Positions 21,451-32,134 of a DNA stretch of 64,000 nucleotides are shown piece by piece. The position numbers and the translations under genes were made by a program. The stretch covers positions 1,072,528 through 1,136,527 of the forward strand of contig CAJQUW010011017.1 in NCBI GenBank assembly GCA_907163375.1, in the 5' to 3' direction. Source of the DNA: Prostheceraeus crozeri. Taxonomy: Eukaryota; Platyhelminthes; Polycladida; Euryleptidae. Under the pieces are notes generated by a model. It saw only the letters and a list, made by a program, of their open reading frames with translations, had not been told where the DNA came from and searched no databases. Within the stretch, counting starts at the first letter, position 1; each line of letters opens with the position of its first letter.

Positions 21451-22135
21451 TTCATTGAAAGGAATACGAAAGCGATCTTTTAAAAAACTTTCTTGACGTT
21501 AATTCCTTCATCAACGCATGCCAGGTACATAAAAACTTCTGGATAATTTAAAGTCATAATCACTTGATTTGTTGCCACACATTAAATATCTTTCAATCTT
21601 AGATTCCGCAAAGTCACATCAGAATTGAGTATAATTTGCGAGGGATGAGACTTTGCATTCTTGAGTTTTGATTTCCAGACGAAATTTCCATGAAATATCA
21701 GACTTACAAGATGTCGACTCTAATGATGTTGAATGTGTAACTTGAATAGAATGATTAATCATTTCATTCTTCTCATTTACTTATTTTGTAAGTGCGCATT
21801 TCTTGGCTGTTGTTTTGACCTTGAAATAGAGAAGTACGTCTGAATTTATCTCAAGAATTCCATCGAATGTGAACTGCAGTTTTTGCACTTTTTTTCTCGG
21901 AACTAGGAAAGCAATTGTAGAGAAAAAAAAAATTCCGCTGAAAGCGATATAGATACAGTCATGAAGCGTGTTCACTCTTATTTTTCATATTTGTTGTTTT
22001 GACGATCGGCTCCTTTGTGATATTTCCTTTCATTTTGGAAACGCAAGCGCTCCCGTATGTGAATGCAGTTACATCTTCGGAGAAATTCCGATAATTGCAT
22101 TAACGTACTCGAGATTTAGGAATCCATGTGAAATA
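21451..22135. other. Unassigned sequence
   Basis: No recognisable coding or repeat signal between the minisatellite and the LINE fragment. Confidence 0.45.
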
Positions 22136-22381
22136 CCTACCATCACTCGCCAACGTCGATTGCGCTTTTTGGGCCACTTTCATCGCTCCAATCCGCCTAG
22201 TTCAGCAAGAATAGCTTTAGAAGCATCGGCTCGGAGTCGCCCGCGCGGGCGACCGCGGTTTACATGGATTTCCCAAGTGCATGACGCCCTCCCCCTGCCC
22301 GACCTTCTTGTCCGTGCCCAGAATCGCCAGGCCAGACCACGATCACTTGAGCTGGTCAAGCACATCCAAGAGCAAGCATGA
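22136..22381 (+). pseudogene. LINE ORF2 C-terminal fragment
   Basis: The frame reads ITRQRRLRFLGHFHRSNPPS, then ASARSRPRGRPRFTWISQV and a final LLVRAQNRQARPRSL. 'RRLRFLGHxxR', 'RPRGRPRxTW' and a closing 'A.(D/N)R..WR'-like stretch mark the extreme C-terminus of a LINE ORF2, before the stop at 22379-22381. The GC content is well above the flanks. The 60 codons upstream in the same frame are not LINE-like, so the copy is 5'-truncated to about 80 codons. Confidence 0.65.
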
Positions 22382-22770
22382 AGTAGGTACATTAATGTAT
22401 CACGTAAATCATGTAAATTGCGATCAGTAATTTAAAATTCGACCACCAGGTGACCTAGTTCGAATAGTTTGAGATCTAATTCTGAATTGATAGGAAGCAA
22501 AATTAATGACAACACATTCATTTTGCAGAGTAGAGTATAGAAATGCGTTCATTATAGCTTAATATAATCTGCATTTCTAAATCTAAAGCTATTTCTTTAT
22601 ATTTATGATTATCTGATTTTTTAATGATTATTCTAAGTGACGCCAAATTTGTACTATTTGTATTAAACACAATTGTATAATACTATTGTATTAATACAAC
22701 AATTGTATTAAAGCACACTGACATCAAAAACAACATTAAAAGTATTATTTACTTTTAATACTCTAATATT
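22382..22770. other. Unassigned AT-rich sequence
   Basis: Contains a local AT-rich palindromic patch at about 22669-22716 (attgtattaatacaac), and nothing else recognisable. Confidence 0.5.
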
Positions 22771-22940
22771 GCAAACAAATACTTGAGATTACTGATAATT
22801 TCCTACCGCTCTTAAGCAGTGACACACCCAGTTTCTCAATTGCTGCGCTGATTCACTTACTTTCTCAAAAACTTTCTAAAACATCCTGAGATCTTGGTGA
22901 GATTTTCATTACACTGTTGCTTGATACATGTAGATTGGTA
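22771..22940 (+). repeat. Dispersed repeat, copy 1 (partner at 25107-25290)
   Basis: Shares about 170-180 bp with 25107-25290 in the same orientation, including 'acatcctgagat', 'ttggtgagatttt/cc' and 'gatacatgt'. Identity is roughly 75-80% by eye, with small indels. No protein or termini were recognised. Confidence 0.55.
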
Positions 22941-23199
22941 ACAAGATTTGTACAACAGAAATTCAAAGATGTTGAATTTCTAGAGAATACTTATATTTTC
23001 CTGATATGTAAGAACTGAATAATATTCTCCATGTATTTGACCATCACTTCACGCTTTTGTTTTAGCAAAATTAAATTGATGTGTGATTAGTTTAAACAAG
23101 AATATTATGAATACAGAAATTCATTTACCAGATAATGCTGATTGATAATACATACTCTAAGTTTGTAATAACATTTGAGAATGGTAGCTGAGAATGGCC

Positions 23200-23396
23200 G
23201 TGGTCTCCGTGGCATAGTGGTTAAGTGCTTGGCCTGGCAATCCCTCGGTCCAAAGGTCGAGCCCCGTGAGTGTCAATGAAAGTCGTCAGGAACGGCATTC
23301 GGACTAAAAGATCTCAACACTCTATATTAAAGTCTGACTGTGTCAGCAAGGTCCAAGCACCCAGTAAGGGGTAGTGGTGACATTAAACCATCATTT
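23200..23396 (+). mobile_element. tRNA-derived SINE, copy b (plus)
   Basis: The head is tctccgtggcatagtggtta, with box B aaggtcgagccccg 45 nt on, then the body (gtctgactgtgtcagcaagg) and tail cattaaaccatca. It is nearly full length relative to copies a and c, and is followed by A/T-rich sequence. Confidence 0.8.
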
Positions 23397-24029
23397 TATT
23401 AAATGACAGTGGATAAACAGAATATTCCATGCAAACATTTCTTAACTACGCAGTTACACCGTACACGATTGGAATATACTCGAAGCTGTGTCACCGATTG
23501 AATTGAATAAATAGACCATAGGTGTCTGGCGACACATTTCAAAATAATCTACGCACTACATGTAGATAACTTTACCCTTCAAGTAAAGAGCTTCATCGAA
23601 CGCTAGCATGTCTATTAGTGCGCAGGCAGCTGAATGGGTACCTCAAATCAATTTTCGCATTGAATTCGATTTGTTGGAAAATCTATTCCTTCCTCTGCTG
23701 AAGAATGAGATTACCTTTTGATTATTTCAAGGTGACCCAAGCACACATAAATACGACTGGCAAGCCTCCCATTACGAGACGAAATAGCGATAACAGAATT
23801 CAATTTCTTCACCGACTTGTACTCAGGGCACGAGGGGTCTTAATAATTTTTGGTTATTGGGAACAACCGTTACATACGGAAACTTCATTCTGGTAGAGGG
23901 CTAAGGTTTTCAATCCCGGGGTTCGTTAACTTCTGTTTTTAGGCAGTTGCGCTGTATGAAGATGGAGTAACAAGGAAGTAACAATGCAGGTAAACGTAAT
24001 TAGATTTCTGAGAATTGTTATATTTGAAA
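23397..24029. other. Unassigned sequence with a possible transposon left end
   Basis: At 23903-23922 'taaggttttcaatcccgggg' resembles the reverse complement of 24655-24680 next to the dispersed repeat. It may be the left terminus of an element spanning to about 24680, but no TSD was found. Confidence 0.35.
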
Positions 24030-24672
24030 CTTTTTCGTTATCAATATTAAACCTAAACTACCAAGAATGCATCAGACACGGTAGTCGTATAATTACATGA
24101 ACTGTGTACATGTATTACTTATTCATACATTGTTATCATATAAAGCAGAATTAGTTTTGGCGCATCTTTGTGCAGTATGGGAAAATTATCTTCCATTGAT
24201 ATCAAAAGATGAAACTATGTTCAGGCAGTCGAGAGAAATAAACAGAGAGCGTTACGCACACAATCGTAAGTGCTACTTAATATTTAATTAATTTTTGAAG
24301 CAGTTATTTTACAATATCGGACTTTTATCAAAAGTCACAAAAGTCGAGGGATTTGCATTTCGATTTGAAATCACATATCAGGTTGCGACAACGTATGATG
24401 TGTGTACGATAACCAAATCTACTTATTGCTGTAGTTTATGCCTGCATGCGAAAAGAAAACTTATCATTAAGTCATGGACATTTAGGCGCATTTCTATCTG
24501 ATATCATAAGTTGTATTTACAGTGCATCGTTCAAAATACTCGTCTAAGAATTTAAAAAAAAACGCCTAGTATTGTTCAGCCTACGCTAGCCAAAGCATAC
24601 TATCAGTAAATGCAACAAATTTGCTAATCACGGGATCCCAGGATCAATCAAAAAGTCGGTATTTTGAAAACC
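24030..24672. repeat. Dispersed 0.64-kb repeat, copy 2
   Basis: Same orientation as copy 1 (9242-9873), with small indels such as an extra 'tacatgta' near 24108. The right end tattttgaaaacctttg is inverted relative to the sequence at 23903, which suggests this is the more complete copy of a hAT-like non-autonomous element. Confidence 0.65.
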
Positions 24673-25106
24673 TTTGTGTCCGCTATAACAGATGTCTACT
24701 GTTTCTACTTCCATCTCTTTGTCTACAGAAAGATAATGTTTTTAACTTACCTCTACTTCAATTTTGTCTATTAACTTTCAATTTCATCAATGTCTTGTTA
24801 TTATCATTTTCTTTCAAACCATTTGTCTGTAAGTCGCTCTTCAAAATTATACTGATGAATGTTTAACTGTCAGCTCTGCGGTAGAATCTCTATGAGACGC
24901 AGTAGCCACGACAAATAAATTATTCGTGACAAATGAGCATAATTCTCTAAGTTTTAATCAAATTTACTTCTTTGTTGCTTCAATTTGGGGTTTTCACTCA
25001 GCTTTTAATAGGAGTTTTTTCTAGAAAAATTATCTATTGAAATATCAAAGATAAAACTAAACTTTCATTCCAAAAGTACCTAATTCGAGGACAATGTTCT
25101 TACATT
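24673..25106. other. Unassigned sequence
   Basis: T-rich with short frames. No repeat or exon recognised. Confidence 0.45.
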
Positions 25107-25290
25107 GAAGACAAATTGGAGATTTTGCTGATACTTGTCCTCCACTCTTGTGCTGAGGCACGCCCAACTTCTCCATTGTTGCGCTTTTTCACTTACATCT
25201 TCAATAATTACTTTGAAAAACATCCTGAGATTTTGGTGAGATTTCCATTGACGCTGAATAGCTATCAAGGATTTGATACATGTCCAATTA
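25107..25290 (+). repeat. Dispersed repeat, copy 2 (partner at 22771-22940)
   Basis: See the partner entry. Here the shared block continues through 'aacatcctgagattttggtg' and ends near 'tttgatacatgtcc'. Confidence 0.55.
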
Positions 25291-26628
25291 AAGTTGCAAA
25301 TGGAAATTAGTGATAACTATGCCGGTTAACATCTTCTCTGATTGCGAGTCGACTAATTCACGGAAGAATTCATTTTTTCTTTCAGTAAAAATAACCTCTC
25401 TCAGTTCCCCATCAGTAACGCTGATATCCCCAGGCAAATTCAGTCTCTTGAATATCACAAATCTGGGTGTCATCTGTTGCATGAAATCTCAAGATGTCCG
25501 TTCGCTTCCTCTTTTGAGTCTGATGAGAATCAATGCTACTGGTGACTGTAATTCGAAGTGATAGAGAATCCCGTGAACCGTTGAGTCTAACAGAGCGGAC
25601 AACAAGTAAAGCAATCAGCTAAGTCGGTCTTATTATCCACACTAATTACACTACCTGATCGGCTGAACCGAGTTCTTCAGACAGATATTGAAAAAATATA
25701 TTGTCTCGGTACAACCGCAGAATTAAAGTAAGGAACAGACGTGAAATAGGATTGTTACAGAATAAAGTAGGTACAATTCCTCGTGTCTTTTATCACACCC
25801 ATTATGATCGAACTCAACTATTGTCAGCATTATTTAGAGCTGCGCAGAAAGCAAGATGGAACAGATAGAATCTTTTCAAGTCTTTAGATATTTTCAAAGA
25901 ACGTTTACAGAGGTCGATGTCTTGAAGTCAAATATGAAACTTGATGTTTTGTGCTGATATAAAAGCACTTTGATAAATAAACTCTGATAAAAATTGTAGA
26001 TAACAAACTCTGACAATGGATTGAAATTCTGTTAAGTCTAAATATCAAATTTTCATCAAAGACATAAAATCTCCTCTCAATGTTTACAATCCATAAAAAC
26101 TATCAAACAGATTCAGAAAACAAAATCTGTCAAGGTGCTGTACACGATGAAAGAAACAATTAATTGGAAAATCCCTCTACATTCATACATATTGTCATAC
26201 ATGCAGCTATTAAAGGTAAAAGTACTTGTGAAATTTCTACAAAAGTAGGCTATTACATACGTGATTTGAGAGTCTGTAAGGAGAACTTCTTAAAAAGCAC
26301 TTTAGTCTTTTGTTAAAACTCGGTTTGTTCTGCAGCACACAACTATCAACACGACGTAATTTGATATAAGTATTATGTAAAAGTCTCATCTCATTTTGTG
26401 AAGTTGACTTGTTCTTTTAAAAGTGTTGTGTTAAAGGACCCGAAACGAGACGTAGTCAGTCGGTCAACTTGCTGATAAACCACGTGTCTTTATGCACGTA
26501 TAATAGACAAATTATTTTGTTGTTTATGTCAAGTAAACTTTTATAGCAACTTGTCGGTTTTGCTTGAGTACACGGAACAATGAATCTTTTTCAGGACTAC
26601 CATAAGTTTTTTTACAGAATTTTCACCC
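25291..26628. other. Unassigned sequence
   Basis: Nothing recognisable. Short frames only, and no clear inverted repeats. Confidence 0.45.
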
Positions 26629-27060
26629 CTAGCACTCATTTACTGCAGAGCTGCTTCCACCGAAATAGTATCTGTAGAAGAGACTGAGTGAAGCAACATC
26701 CCGTCTGACGGAAAGTGGCTGCAACTTGTTGGCAAGATTCTTGACACGTTTTTCAATCCGTTCAATGAGGTTAAGATGTGTTTGTGGTGCGCCTGCCCAC
26801 AGATGACAACAATACTCCATCAGAGGACGAATAGTAGACTTGTAAAGATAGCAGACAGTCTGTGGTGGAAGATAGTTGCTGGCACGATAGAGACTACCAA
26901 TGCGCTCAGCTGCCTGCTTACTAATGGATTGAATGCACGGTTTCCATGAGAAGTCCTTCGTAACCGCCAATCCAAGGAAGGAGATGAAATCTTGTTCTCC
27001 TATCCTATTATCTGACATCTTAATGCTATGATGCTCATCATAGACAAAATGTAGGTTACT
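26629..27060 (-). pseudogene. LINE reverse transcriptase C-terminal fragment (Jockey/CR1-like)
   Basis: A minus-strand frame to the stop at 26629-26631 reads ISFLGLAVTKDFSWKPCIQS, SKQAAERIGSLYRASNYL, TVCYLYKSTIRPLMEYCCHL, WAGAP and then QPLSVRRDVASLSLFYRYYF. This is the RT thumb and connection of LINEs: 'LG(V/F)(T/A)I..(D/N)LSW..HI..I...A..RLG.L.RAR', 'L..LYKS.IRP.(M/L)EY..H.W.GA' and 'LSHRR.VASL.LFYRYY'. The open part extends up to about 27050. The palm with YADD is missing, so it is 5'-truncated. Confidence 0.75.
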
Positions 27061-27398
27061 ATTTCAGCAGACAGTATGCAGGAAACAACAGAGGTGGTCA
27101 CCACACAAATGTGCGGGTGACTCCTCGCATCCGTGACCAAGCCATACTGGCGGAACAGCGCACATCTTGAGCTAATAACTGTATATTACGAAGAATACTA
27201 TCCTTTTTTCTCTCAATGGCCACTGCCACACACACACCCCGAGCGCCTGATAGAATTACATTACACTTTGCTTCATACTAAAAACTATTTAGCATTTTGG
27301 TTGACAAATTGAGCTCAAATCGAAGTTGAATTAAAGATTTTAGCAGCTAGTTATTGCCAGAGAAGCAGAATGTTCAAAGTTCATCAGATTACCACAAG
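27061..27398. other. Unassigned sequence
   Basis: Contains a short CA run (cacacacaccc near 27225). The left half may still belong to the LINE relic. The right end is the flank of the DNA transposon. Confidence 0.4.
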
Positions 27399-27400
27399 TA

Positions 27401-28011
27401 TAGGGTGTTCAGCTAAGGACGCCGGATTTAATTTAATTGTCATAAACACAATACTAAAGATATCTTATAAATTTAAGTCTAGAATATCTGCAACAATATG
27501 CCATTTCATTATCCACTGTGACTTTTTCATGAATTCGATGCTGAAAGTGGCATTGAGCGAGTTTTACTCATGATGCTAATAAAGCACTTGGCGCAGTCAT
27601 GATACTTGCCATTTGTGCCATTGTGATTACATTGGAAGCAAGCATGTATTCAACTGATCAAAGAATCCAGATTGTCAAAATGCACTACAAGCATGGGGAA
27701 TGTTTTGCAGTTACAACTCGCAAGCTGAGGAGTCTGTTCGGGAGAAGAAATGCCCCAGATGAGTCGACGATTCGTCGATTAATCCAGAAGTTTGAGAAGA
27801 CCGGCTCCGTGTTGGACATCAAGCATCATGTGCGATGTCGACCTGTGCGTTCTCAAGAAAACATTAATGCTGCAAGGGAGAGCGTAGAGGGAAACTCCAG
27901 GACGTCTGTACGCCATCGGTCGCAGCAATACTGTGTGTGTGTGTGTTGATATCATCAATACTGTGGAAATAGCAACTAAATTAAATCCGGCGTTCTTAGC
28001 TGAACACCCTA
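27401..28011 (+). mobile_element. Mariner-type (IS630/Tc1) element, 611 bp, internally deleted
   Basis: The left end tagggtgttcagctaaggac and the right end, reverse-complemented, tagggtgttcagctaagaac match over more than 30 bp. TA dinucleotides flank both sides (27399-27400 and 28012-28013), as for Tc1/mariner insertions. Inside is only the N-terminal HTH of a transposase (27644-27949). The DDE domain is absent, so it could move only with help from a full-length relative. Confidence 0.8.
27644..27949 (+). CDS. Transposase N-terminal HTH domain (truncated)
   Basis: From the Met at 27644: MYSTDQRIQIVKMHYKHGEC, TTRKLRSLFGRRNAPDESTI, RRLIQKFEKTGSVLDIK, then PVRSQENINAARESV and RTSVRHRSQQ before a TG-repeat and stop. 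This is the two-part HTH (insect DUF4817-like) at the start of many mariner-type transposases, which binds the terminal repeats. 'GRP.R(S/T).ENI..VR.SV...P..S(V/I)RRRSQ' follows the family closely. The 15 codons before this Met are not family-like. The DDE catalytic part was lost and replaced by a tgtgtgtg run at 27934-27948. Confidence 0.75.
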   Translation: MYSTDQRIQIVKMHYKHGECFAVTTRKLRSLFGRRNAPDESTIRRLIQKFEKTGSVLDIKHHVRCRPVRSQENINAARESVEGNSRTSVRHRSQQYCVCVC

Positions 28012-28157
28012 TACAAACAAATAAAAAATTGTGGCACCTGCAGGAAACTATCAAGTAAGTAGAGAGAAAAATAATATACTAAAATGCTGCACAAAAAAAT
28101 TTATTATAATATGCTACATAAAATGTTAATATAAAGGAAATGCATTGATAAAGAAAT

Positions 28158-29630
28158 GCAGTCCTCTGCGTGAACAGCGAAACGAAGGCCTTCTCTGTCA
28201 ACACCGGCGTGAAGCAGGGTTGCGTTCTTGACCCAACTTTATTCTCTATCTTCATGGCGGCCATGCTCCGACTCGTGCAGAAAGATCTGCCCACCGGGGT
28301 AGAAATCACCTACCGCTTTGACGGAAGCGTGTTTAACCTCCGCCGCCTATGCGCAAGGACCCTAGTGCATCATAGGGCAGAGTTGTCGAGCTGCAATACG
28401 CAGATGATGCGGTGGTTTGTGCTAGTACTGAGGAAGACTTACAAGAGATTGCCAACGTTTTCAGCTCCGAATGTAACAAACTTGAACTAACCCTGAATGT
28501 TGCCAAATCCGACGTCCTCTACCAGAGCTTCCCAGCTAGCCTGACCTCGGCCTCTGTGAACCCATCTAACATCGTTGTCGACAAATTCAAGTACTTGGGC
28601 AGTCAAGTAACCGCAACATCCATGATTGACGAAGAAATCACCCATCACATCAGTATGGCAGCCGCACGCTCCGGAAAACTGAAGAAGCGTGTTATCACCA
28701 ACCATGACCTGACTCCCTTAACGAAAGTTCCTGTGTACAAAGTCATAATAGTTCCTACATTGCTGTACAGCAGTGAAACGTGGACAGTCTATCGGCGGCA
28801 TATAAAACTGCTTGAACGATACCAGCAACGGTGTTTGCGAGCGATTCTTTGCCTTAGGTAGCAGAGCCGGAGAACCAACGCCAGCGTCTTAGGAGAATGT
28901 AACACTTATAGTATTGAGGCTGAGATTGTCATGCACTGGTTGTGATGGCCAGGCCACGTGGCCAGAATGACAGAATCCAGGCTTGCGAAGTGTTCTACTC
29001 AGAGCTAAGGACATGGAAGCCGCGCAGTGGGAAGGCCGATGAAAAGTTTCAAGGATGTATTGAAGGAGACATTGAGGAGCTGTGGGATTGACTCCGACAA
29101 GTTAGAGGACCTCGCGCAGGACCGTGCGGCCTGGCGCCAGACCCTTTATCAAAGAGCAGCTGACTTCGAGAAGAACCGCCGGCACTACTGCAGTCTAGTG
29201 CACCCTCTATGAAAGAGACGGAAACGCGCCTACTGCAGTTTAGTGCACCCTAAAACAACGGCGCATTCTCCCGCAAACGATGACTACGCACATTACACCG
29301 AAGCGCGCGCTCGGTGTAATGTGCGAAGACGAAGACGAAGACGAAGACACACGAAGACACAAAGACACTCATTTATAACTATAGGGAAGAACGAACGGCA
29401 TTCATTCTGTTGATTAAATCATGTTGTTCTCACATGCATTTTAGGGTGCACTAAACTGCAGTAGTGCCGAACCGCCCGCAGGAGCAAGCCGCCGCGCGAC
29501 AACGGAGGAAAGATGCGGCATCGGCGCCCAACGTCGCAGGAGCAGAAGACGGGTACGCGACTTCTGTGAGGTGTGCGGTCGTGTGTGCCACGCCCGTATC
29601 GGCCTCCTATCACATCTGAGGACTCACTGA
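28158..29630 (+). pseudogene. LINE ORF2 C-terminal half, split by a MITE
   Basis: Begins in RT motif B (VNTGVKQGCVLDPTLFSIF). After one frame change it continues ELQYADDAVVCASTEEDLQ with the catalytic YADD at 28397-28408, then KFKYLGSQVTATSMIDEEIT, YSSETWTVYRRHIKLLERYQ, WPGHVARM, AWRQTLYQRAADFEKN and, beyond the MITE at 29181-29468, the C-terminal C2H2 finger CEVCGRVCHARIGLLSHLRT with stop at 29628-29630. A terminal 'C..CGR.C.ARIGL.SHLRTH' finger is usual for this LINE family. A 'MGRPMKSFKD' segment takes the place of the 'RRR.G.PKKRYKD'-type motif. It is 5'-truncated and carries a few frame changes, but is otherwise well conserved. Confidence 0.8.
29181..29468. mobile_element. Merlin-like MITE, 288 bp, inserted in the LINE
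   Basis: The ends are ggcactactgcagtctagtg and, reverse-complemented, ggcactactgcagtttagtg. The flanking TSD is a perfect 8-bp gaaccgcc at 29173-29180 and 29469-29476. Removing the element and one TSD joins the LINE reading frame (FEKN before, RPQEQAAARQ after). GG-starting inverted repeats with 8-9-bp TSDs point to the Merlin superfamily; hAT is less likely. Inside: a second copy of the left end (29228-29256), a strong hairpin (gcacattacaccga near 29290 with its complement to 29324) and a gaagac tandem run. Confidence 0.75.
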
Positions 29631-31507
29631 CTTATTGACAAATCTTTCTGATTAATTTGTGTGACTATATGCATCTATATTGACTGCTTACTGTCTGTAA
29701 TGACTACTCTGTACTGACTACTCTCTTTGATTCAAATAAAGCATCTTGGCGCCTTACTCGACTCGAGTGACGGCGACGACGCATTGATCAGCATGACATT
29801 TCTTAAACTTTCGTCAGTTTCTCCAATTCCACAACTTTGTTGTGGTTTCAAACCAGAAGAACATCTACCCTCTTGCATACTCATCCTTCATTTTGAAATA
29901 AATCATGTTTAAATGAAAATGATTTGAAAATTTACCATTAAATTTTGAAAGAATGGATATAGCATGATTAAGTACTTCAACTGCAAAACTTTAGTAATAA
30001 AGACAATGGTTTGAAACGAAAATCAACATTCAACTGTTTTTTATCAAACTCGCAGCTTCACTTTGGGCGACTTCAGAAGCTAGAAATATTGAGAATACCC
30101 GAAGTTGATACAACCAGGTCAGATAGGGTTGATAAATTTCATGATAGCTACCAATGATGAATGAATTCGACTTCGAACCCAAGATCACGGGATTCCTGGG
30201 TGGTCAATGACGGATCTAACGATCGACTGATTACAGAGTGCTCACAGTCAATAGGTAGTTGTTCTAACCGCAGATTCTGAGAACGAATTAGATTTGATAG
30301 ACAGGTATGATCTCGTTTATCTAGGAGTTATCCATCCCATTTATCCGTCGAGATGATCGATGGAGCTGTAATGAGTTATATACTTGTCGACAAAGCATCT
30401 GTCATTTTCAACATTTTGCTCATTCTAAATTGATTCGTGATCCCGTAAACGTCATTCTCTCTTCAGGGAGCTAGTTAGACCTGAGCAGGGAACTTAAAGA
30501 CAAGAATTTCGAATGAATCTCCAAAACGATTTTCTACCGCTGCTAAGACAAATTATTGGAATATAATATTCTGCTTTAAGGGGTTGTTCTCATTTCGTTT
30601 AAAATATTTCCTTAGAAAATCGACTTCGCATTGAACAGAAGATGCTCTAATGCCATCAAAAGAAATCAGTAGACGAAGAAAAATTCGAACGCAGAAAGTA
30701 ATTTTCGATTCCAATTGTTAATTCACGAGTCACAGACGTCGAAACCTTTTCCGTTAACCATTTGCTGACCGGACTGGCATGTGTTCTCTGATTTGCTGAT
30801 TCACTGAATGCATACGAGTTCTGTCAATGCAACAATCTCCAGAGATGGAAGTGTATTTCTAGATCCTATTGGAACTCGTGGTCATCGGCAATGCATCCTT
30901 TACAGAGGCCACAGGAATGCGTCTGGTAGACAAAATAACAATCGGTCAGGAAACATGAACATTATTTCACAATCAGTTATTTTGAGTGGACACTGACCTT
31001 GTTGACTCAGCTCCATTGAATGGGAGCTTCAAAAATACAGCCTTCTTTTGAGGTACACATCGAAAAACCTTTTGTTCATCCTCGAGGCTTTATCAAGAGA
31101 CAATGCCGATTTCATGTTCACTGAAAGAATTCGTGCTGCAGATATCATTGCCTCGATTGCTAAATGTGCTCATCGGTCATTATTCTTTCAAGCTTGCTGA
31201 TCATTCACTTTAGTATCTGGGTCCACCTTGAAAAGACCAGACGAAGAATCTAGGCGCAATTTTAGTTTTCTTTTACGAGTAAATTTTCTTAAATATGACT
31301 TCGGAGCAACTCGTGGCTCTTTTCTTTAAAAAAATTACTTTTTCATAACAAACCTGGCAATGGATAGATATATGAAAACATGTCACGAGTAGCGCCTGCG
31401 TGAAGAGCCACGTCGGATACGGCATTAAGTGATTGCAGAATGCAATTCGCCGTCCACGTGCCTGCGCTAAAGCAATGCCTTCCTGGCTAATTCACGCTCT
31501 CAACAGA
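29631..31507. other. Unassigned sequence
   Basis: The first 110 bp may be the LINE 3' untranslated tail (tgactactctg duplications at 29700-29725). The rest has only short frames and no repeats that I recognise. Confidence 0.4.
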
Positions 31508-31615
31508 TGGTGCGGTGGCCTTGTGGTTAGAGTGTATGCTTGCACGTCCTCTAGCTACAACGTCACTGGTTCGAACCTACCCACAACTGGCTATCCACAA
31601 CTGGTCCAACAGGCA
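31508..31615 (+). mobile_element. tRNA-like SINE head, second family
   Basis: Box A-like gtggccttgtggttagagtg and box B-like ggttcgaacct, 45 nt apart, followed by a direct duplication (ccacaactgg, ctatccacaactgg). It resembles the minus-strand head at 42735-42808 (gtggccttgtggttgagtg) and differs from the 13.5-kb SINE family. Its 3' part is interrupted by the MITE that starts at 31624. Confidence 0.55.
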
Positions 31616-31623
31616 TCTGGCTA

Positions 31624-32126
31624 CATAGAAATTAATAACAATAACACCTATAGAATGGAAGTAAAGCTTCATGCAATGCACAATAGTGTCACAGAAATCG
31701 CACGCATTCTAAGCTTTTGATTGGCAGTTCATGCCCCAACTTAGTTCCCCAGGATGTGCCCTCACCTTCGGTCAATTTTCATTCTAGTCAACTTCAGATA
31801 AACAATCTATTTCTATAAGTGATGGCAGCAAACGGGAGGATCATGATTATAGGCTGTACTCGTAATCGAGAAACGCACTCCCTTGAATTTCTGCAAATCC
31901 GTTAGTTAAAATAGTAAAGAAAAAACTAGCTTTTACTCGACGTTTCGGGTCCAGACCCTTCTTCATAGAGTTTAAAAAACCTGTTTTAAACTCTATGAAG
32001 AAGGGTCTGGACCCGAAACGTCGAGTAAAAGCTAGTTTTTTCTTTACTATTTTAACTAACGGATTTGCAGAAATTCAAGGGAGTGCGTTTCTCGATTACG
32101 AGTACAGCCTATAATCTATTTCTATG
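31624..32126. mobile_element. MITE with TIR catagaaat, 8-bp TSD, carrying a nested insertion
   Basis: The left end catagaaat is at 31624 and the right end atttctatg at 32118-32126. The TSD is tctggcta (31616-31623) versus tctggtta (32127-32134), 7 of 8. The body matches the MITE at 52176-52431, including 'aagcttcatgcaatgcacaa', 'gaaatcgcacgcatt' and 'atgccccaacttagttcccc'. The right end is split by the palindrome insertion at 31817-32112, flanked by a 13-bp duplication of the MITE's own sequence. An 8-bp TSD fits hAT or P-type transposition. Confidence 0.75.
31817..32112. repeat. Perfect 129-bp palindrome of PLE tail sequence with 13-bp TSD
   Basis: The arms 31849-31977 and 31984-32112 are complementary at every one of 129 positions around a 6-nt loop (aacctg). 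A 32-bp unpaired segment precedes the left arm. The 296-bp insert is bounded by aatctatttctat at 31804-31816 and 32113-32125. Each arm holds the PLE-tail motif ggtctggacccgaaacgtcg. The arrangement is two PLE 3' ends in inverted orientation inserted as a unit. Confidence 0.85.
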
Positions 32127-32134
32127 TCTGGTTA

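Noticed and set aside
31508-31582. Possible tRNA gene
   Set aside because: A and B boxes are present but the acceptor stem does not pair. It matches another SINE-like head in the window.
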